From: Frischella perrara
Lineage (GTDB): Bacteria; Pseudomonadota; Gammaproteobacteria; Enterobacterales; Orbaceae
Reading direction: 5' to 3'
Assembly: GCF_000807275.1 (NCBI RefSeq)
Contig: NZ_CP009056.1
Location: 372,001 to 436,000 of the forward strand
Length of the DNA: 64,000 bases
Notes under the pieces: generated by a model
Told to the model about the DNA's origin: nothing
Database searches by the model: none
Seen by the model: only the letters and a program-made list of their open reading frames with translations
Shown here: in pieces, positions 62,884 through 64,000 of the stretch
Layout: each line of letters begins with the position of its first letter
Position numbering within the stretch: position 1 is the stretch's first letter
Position numbers and translations under genes: made by a program

Positions 62884-64000
62884 ATGAATCATAACAGAGC
62901 AGGACAACAAGCAGAAAAAATTGATTTAATTGATATTGATAATCTCTTAAATCATTATTATCAAATACAACCAGATACTAATGAACCAAGTCAATTAGTT
63001 ATCTTTGGTACTTCCGGGCACAGAGGCAGTGCAACCAAAGCGACGTTTAATGAATATCATATTTTGGCGATTGCGCAAGCAATTGCAGATTATCGAAAAT
63101 CTCATCAAATTACCGGTCCTTGTTTTATTGGTAAGGATACACATGCTCTATCTGATCCCGCTTTAAAAACAGTTCTAGAAGTATTTGCAGCTAATCAGAT
63201 TGAAAGTGTTATAGCGCAGGATTGGGGGTATACGCCAACACCCGTTATTTCTCATGCAATAATTGTTTATAATCAAAATAAAGTTGAACGTTTAGCCGAT
63301 GGTGTTGTTATTACTCCTTCCCATAATCCACCAGAGGATGGCGGAATCAAATATAATTCGATTAATGGTGGTCCTGCTGATACTGCTGTAACAGCCATTA
63401 TTGAAGCGAGAGCCAATACTTTATTAAAAAATAATTTAAATGAAGTTAAACGCTTATCATTATCTGATGCTTTAAATTCGGGTTACATCCATTTTAAGCG
63501 GTATGAAAATGACTATATCGACGATTTAGCTAATATCATTGATTTTGATATTATTCGCAATGCACAATTAAATATAGGCATCGATCCATTAGGTGGGGCA
63601 GGAATAACATACTGGTCGCAAATTGCTGAACAATATGAATTAAATCTTAATATTGTTAATCAAAAAATTGATCCAACATTCGGTTTTATGCATTTAGATT
63701 ATGATGGTGTTATTCGCATGGATTGTTCCAGCGCTTATGCCATGACAGGTCTATTAAAATTGAAAGATAAATTCGATTTAGCTTTTGGTAATGATACCGA
63801 TTTTGACCGTCATGGAATTGTTACACCGAATGGGTTAATGAAACCCAATGCTTATTTAGCCGTTTGTGTTAACTATTTATTTAATCATCGTCCTCAATGG
63901 GGTAATCAAGTCGTTGTGGGTAAAACGCTTGTTACCAGTTCAATGCTTGATCGTGTTACACGCACTCTGCATAAAAATCTGTCAGAATTTCCAGTAGGTT
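62884..64000 (+). CDS. pgm: Phosphoglucomutase (alpha-D-glucose phosphate-specific), N-terminal part
   Basis: Pgm interconverts glucose 1-phosphate and glucose 6-phosphate. The frame is open to the window end (372 codons). It begins NHNRAGQQAEKIDLI and has the sugar-loop IFGTSGHRGSA, the catalytic phosphoserine loop VITPSHNPPEDGG and the metal-binding FGNDTDFDRHGIV. GGTAA lies before the ATG at 62884. An in-frame ATG at 62869 would add five residues. The C-terminal third lies outside the window. It follows seqA by 88 bases. Confidence 0.95.
   Translation, partial: MNHNRAGQQAEKIDLIDIDNLLNHYYQIQPDTNEPSQLVIFGTSGHRGSATKATFNEYHILAIAQAIADYRKSHQITGPCFIGKDTHALSDPALKTVLEVFAANQIESVIAQDWGYTPTPVISHAIIVYNQNKVERLADGVVITPSHNPPEDGGIKYNSINGGPADTAVTAIIEARANTLLKNNLNEVKRLSLSDALNSGYIHFKRYENDYIDDLANIIDFDIIRNAQLNIGIDPLGGAGITYWSQIAEQYELNLNIVNQKIDPTFGFMHLDYDGVIRMDCSSAYAMTGLLKLKDKFDLAFGNDTDFDRHGIVTPNGLMKPNAYLAVCVNYLFNHRPQWGNQVVVGKTLVTSSMLDRVTRTLHKNLSEFPVG

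Overview
The window is an AT-rich stretch of chromosomal core genome from a gammaproteobacterium. The proteins read as close relatives of Escherichia coli genes (rpsU-dnaG-rpoD, rpsF-priB-rpsR-rplI, glyQS, hldD-waaF-waaC, moaCDE-ybhL, yhiI-rbbA-yhhJ, seqA-pgm, cca-ygiM). Strong A/T preference at third codon positions and very AT-rich spacers point to a host-associated lineage. Orbaceae (Gilliamella and relatives, insect gut symbionts) is my best guess; this is inferred from memory of such genomes and has not been searched. I see no phage, insertion sequence, CRISPR array, integrase or defence island.

Layout. 0-6.2 kb: end of serS, a RarD-like transporter, aroF with a TyrR-like box, aroB, glutamine-dependent nadE and glnB. 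6.2-8.3 kb: an unknown secreted protein, the competence activator sxy and a small unknown membrane protein. 8.5-13.7 kb: the ribosomal rpsF-priB-rpsR-rplI operon with an S6:S18-type leader, fklB, dapB, tadA and mltF. 14-16 kb: nadR-pnuC (nicotinamide riboside salvage) and ynfA. 16.5-21.4 kb: an unknown membrane protein, acuI, and an M20 peptidase/MHS transporter pair whose peptidase lacks a normal start codon. 21.7-30.7 kb: yhiI-rbbA-yhhJ, uspA, pitA and yfeH. 30.8-36.5 kb: rpsU-dnaG-rpoD and hemB. 36.5-44 kb: ybaK, a YciC-like protein, glyQS, tag, a MerR regulator and a second MHS transporter. 44-54.6 kb: mnmE, yadGH, pth, prs, stand-alone mnmD, plsC, cmoM and hldD-waaF-waaC. 54.6-56.4 kb: a gene-poor AT-rich stretch with a candidate small RNA, then six tRNA genes. 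56.5-64 kb: cca, ygiM, moaCDE, ybhL, gloA, slyB, a small lipoprotein, seqA and the start of pgm.

Functionally the window is rich in translation and tRNA-modification genes (serS, glyQS, tadA, mnmE, mnmD, cmoM, ybaK, pth, cca, tRNAs), NAD metabolism (nadE, nadR, pnuC) and envelope biogenesis (hldD, waaF, waaC, plsC, mltF, slyB). Two enzymes appear trimmed relative to E. coli: MnmC is reduced to its methyltransferase half, and Cca has lost its HD catalytic residues.

No clearly new multi-gene system is visible. The most promising unexplained elements are the candidate small RNA near 54.7 kb, the start-less M20 peptidase, and a few unrecognised small secreted or membrane proteins.
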